Positions 62,933 through 64,000 of a stretch of 64,000 nt of DNA are shown piece after piece. The notes under the pieces were generated by a model. It saw only the letters and a program-made list of their open reading frames with translations, ran no database searches and was not told the DNA's origin. Made by a program: the position numbers and the translations under genes. Source of the DNA: Filobasidium wieringae. Lineage: Eukaryota; Basidiomycota; Tremellomycetes; Filobasidiales; Filobasidiaceae. Location of the stretch: contig BCIV01000001.1 in the NCBI GenBank assembly GCA_001600055.1, positions 310,001 through 374,000 on the forward strand. Reading direction: 5' to 3'. Numbering within the stretch: position 1 is the stretch's first letter; every line of letters begins with the position of its first letter.

Positions 62933-64000
62933 GAGTTGATGTCGGACGGAAAAGGGTTTGGCAAGAAGAATAGAAGGGGAGGGAAGGTCGACGTGGGGAC
63001 GTAAGAAGAGAGATAAATGGGCTAGAATTGAAACGATCTGTTCTCACAGGAAGATCTCAAACCGCAAGTACCGATGGGAGAGTGAGTGATGTGGGTAGTA
63101 TATGCGATACTAATACTCCAAAGAGTTGGTCAGGGAAGGGTGATAGCAAGAGGACAGAGCCAGGTCGCTTCCCATCCCTCCTGTGCAAAAGTCAGCACCA
63201 GCGTTTGTACCTTTGCTGTTTGCGTCTGTAGACGCGCGCCGGTACGGGCGCGCAATGAAAAGATTGGCGGATGGCGAACATGTGGGAATTTACGTTTGAT
63301 CGTGCCTGAGATTCGATGCTCGGAAGAAACGACACAAGGAGGAAGAGCAGAGACGAGGAGGGTGGAAATCTTCGGCGTTGATCAAAATTTGATCGTCTGT
63401 ATCTTTTATCTCTGGTTGGATCAATCTTCATATCGTTGCTACGTACATTGCTACAAGCTGTACACGCTGCATTCATGAACTGGTCCATGTGTAAGTCGGC
63501 ATCTGAACCTGGCATGAACAGCCGTATCCAAAGCTAGACAGATCCTACGACGAAAACAAAAGACACTCAACGATATAGCGCAAACTCAATCGTTTGACAC
63601 TCTCGAACAGAAATCGCGTATTTCCGGGAAGCTGAGCGCGTTTCGGCTCGGAAGCAACGAAAAAAAACATCCAGAAACTGCTGGACGAGACGCGAGACGG
63701 TCGACACGGGACGGAGCGTTCTTGCAACGTGATTCCGGAAGTTCCTCCTTCCCTCTTTCTATGTCTGCCTGTTTCCTTCCATCTGCATCCACCAGGAAGC
63801 GATCGGGCTGTCTTCAGCTTCCCGTTGGTCGATTCTCGAAACTATCCTCGCAAGCTTTTTCGAGATCTGCAAACCTTGGAAAAGAGGTCTCACAATTCTG
63901 CTCGGATCTTATTTATCGTTGCCGTAATGTATCCCAGCGCGTTCTTGCCTATCAAATAACTGGAACATCGACTGGAAATTACACGTCGCTTTGTTTATTA
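62933..64000. other. Upstream region of the glycosyltransferase-like gene
   Basis: About 1.07 kb with no supported gene. It holds the promoter of the minus-strand gene at 62932, a GC-rich palindrome at 63234-63253, and otherwise short unsupported frames. The far end may belong to the next gene outside the window. Confidence 0.4.
63234..63253. repeat. GC-rich 7-bp inverted repeat
   Basis: GCGCGCC (63234-63240) pairs with GGCGCGC (63247-63253) around GGTACG. It lies about 300 bases upstream of the glycosyltransferase-like start and could be a regulatory site or a CpG-dense leader. Confidence 0.55.

Overview
This window looks like nuclear DNA of a basidiomycete yeast, most probably a tremellomycete of the Cryptococcus/Kwoniella type. 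Genes sit on both strands, mostly 0.1-0.7 kb apart, and are cut by many short introns (about 45-190 nt) with GTRNGY donors, CTNAY-like branch sites and YAG acceptors. There are many low-complexity Ser/Pro/acidic insertions, no bacterial operons, and no rRNA, tRNA or CRISPR that I could find. I joined exons by hand from splice signals, reading phase and family conservation. Nearly every recognised gene closes in frame over its full length, which is the main support for the models.

Layout. (1) 1-3 kb: a truncated Ser/Pro-rich gene, divergent from ARH1 (mitochondrial adrenodoxin/ferredoxin reductase). (2) 3.5-16.9 kb: an orphan-gene island holding four small minus-strand genes, one conserved-looking small membrane protein, and two multi-exon paralogues (gene A 9.2-11.1 kb, gene B 13.7-15.8 kb). 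A diverged repeat lies upstream of each paralogue. I recognise no known family among the minus-strand genes of this island. (3) 17-29 kb: signalling and membrane traffic: a CaMK-type kinase, GWT1 (GPI inositol acyltransferase), an AAGAB/p34-type adaptor chaperone, dynactin p24 (DCTN3), a Syn8-like Qc SNARE, the ribosome-assembly factor RSA3, then TOM22. (4) 29-48 kb: many mitochondrial genes (metaxin/Sam37-like, an AcpS-type phosphopantetheinyl transferase, an IMO32/ABHD11-type hydrolase, CMC2, COX19), mixed with ERD1 (EXS domain), an NR2C2AP homologue, INO80 subunit IES6, an intronless PLP decarboxylase, a secreted single-pass protein and a HIT protein. (5) 48-63 kb: a gene that reads as a TSR3-MOCS2B fusion, a 2 kb gene-poor gap with a strong inverted repeat, a multi-pass membrane protein, HUT1 (UDP-galactose transporter), a basic nuclear protein, PYM (exon-junction-complex partner), folylpolyglutamate synthase, and an intronless type II membrane glycosyltransferase-like gene.

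Most candidates for something new are the A/B paralogues with their shared upstream block, the orphan island as a whole, and the TSR3-MOCS2B fusion. Two introns begin with GC rather than GT (in GWT1 and TSR3), both well supported by protein continuity. I saw no toxin, virus or mobile-element gene.
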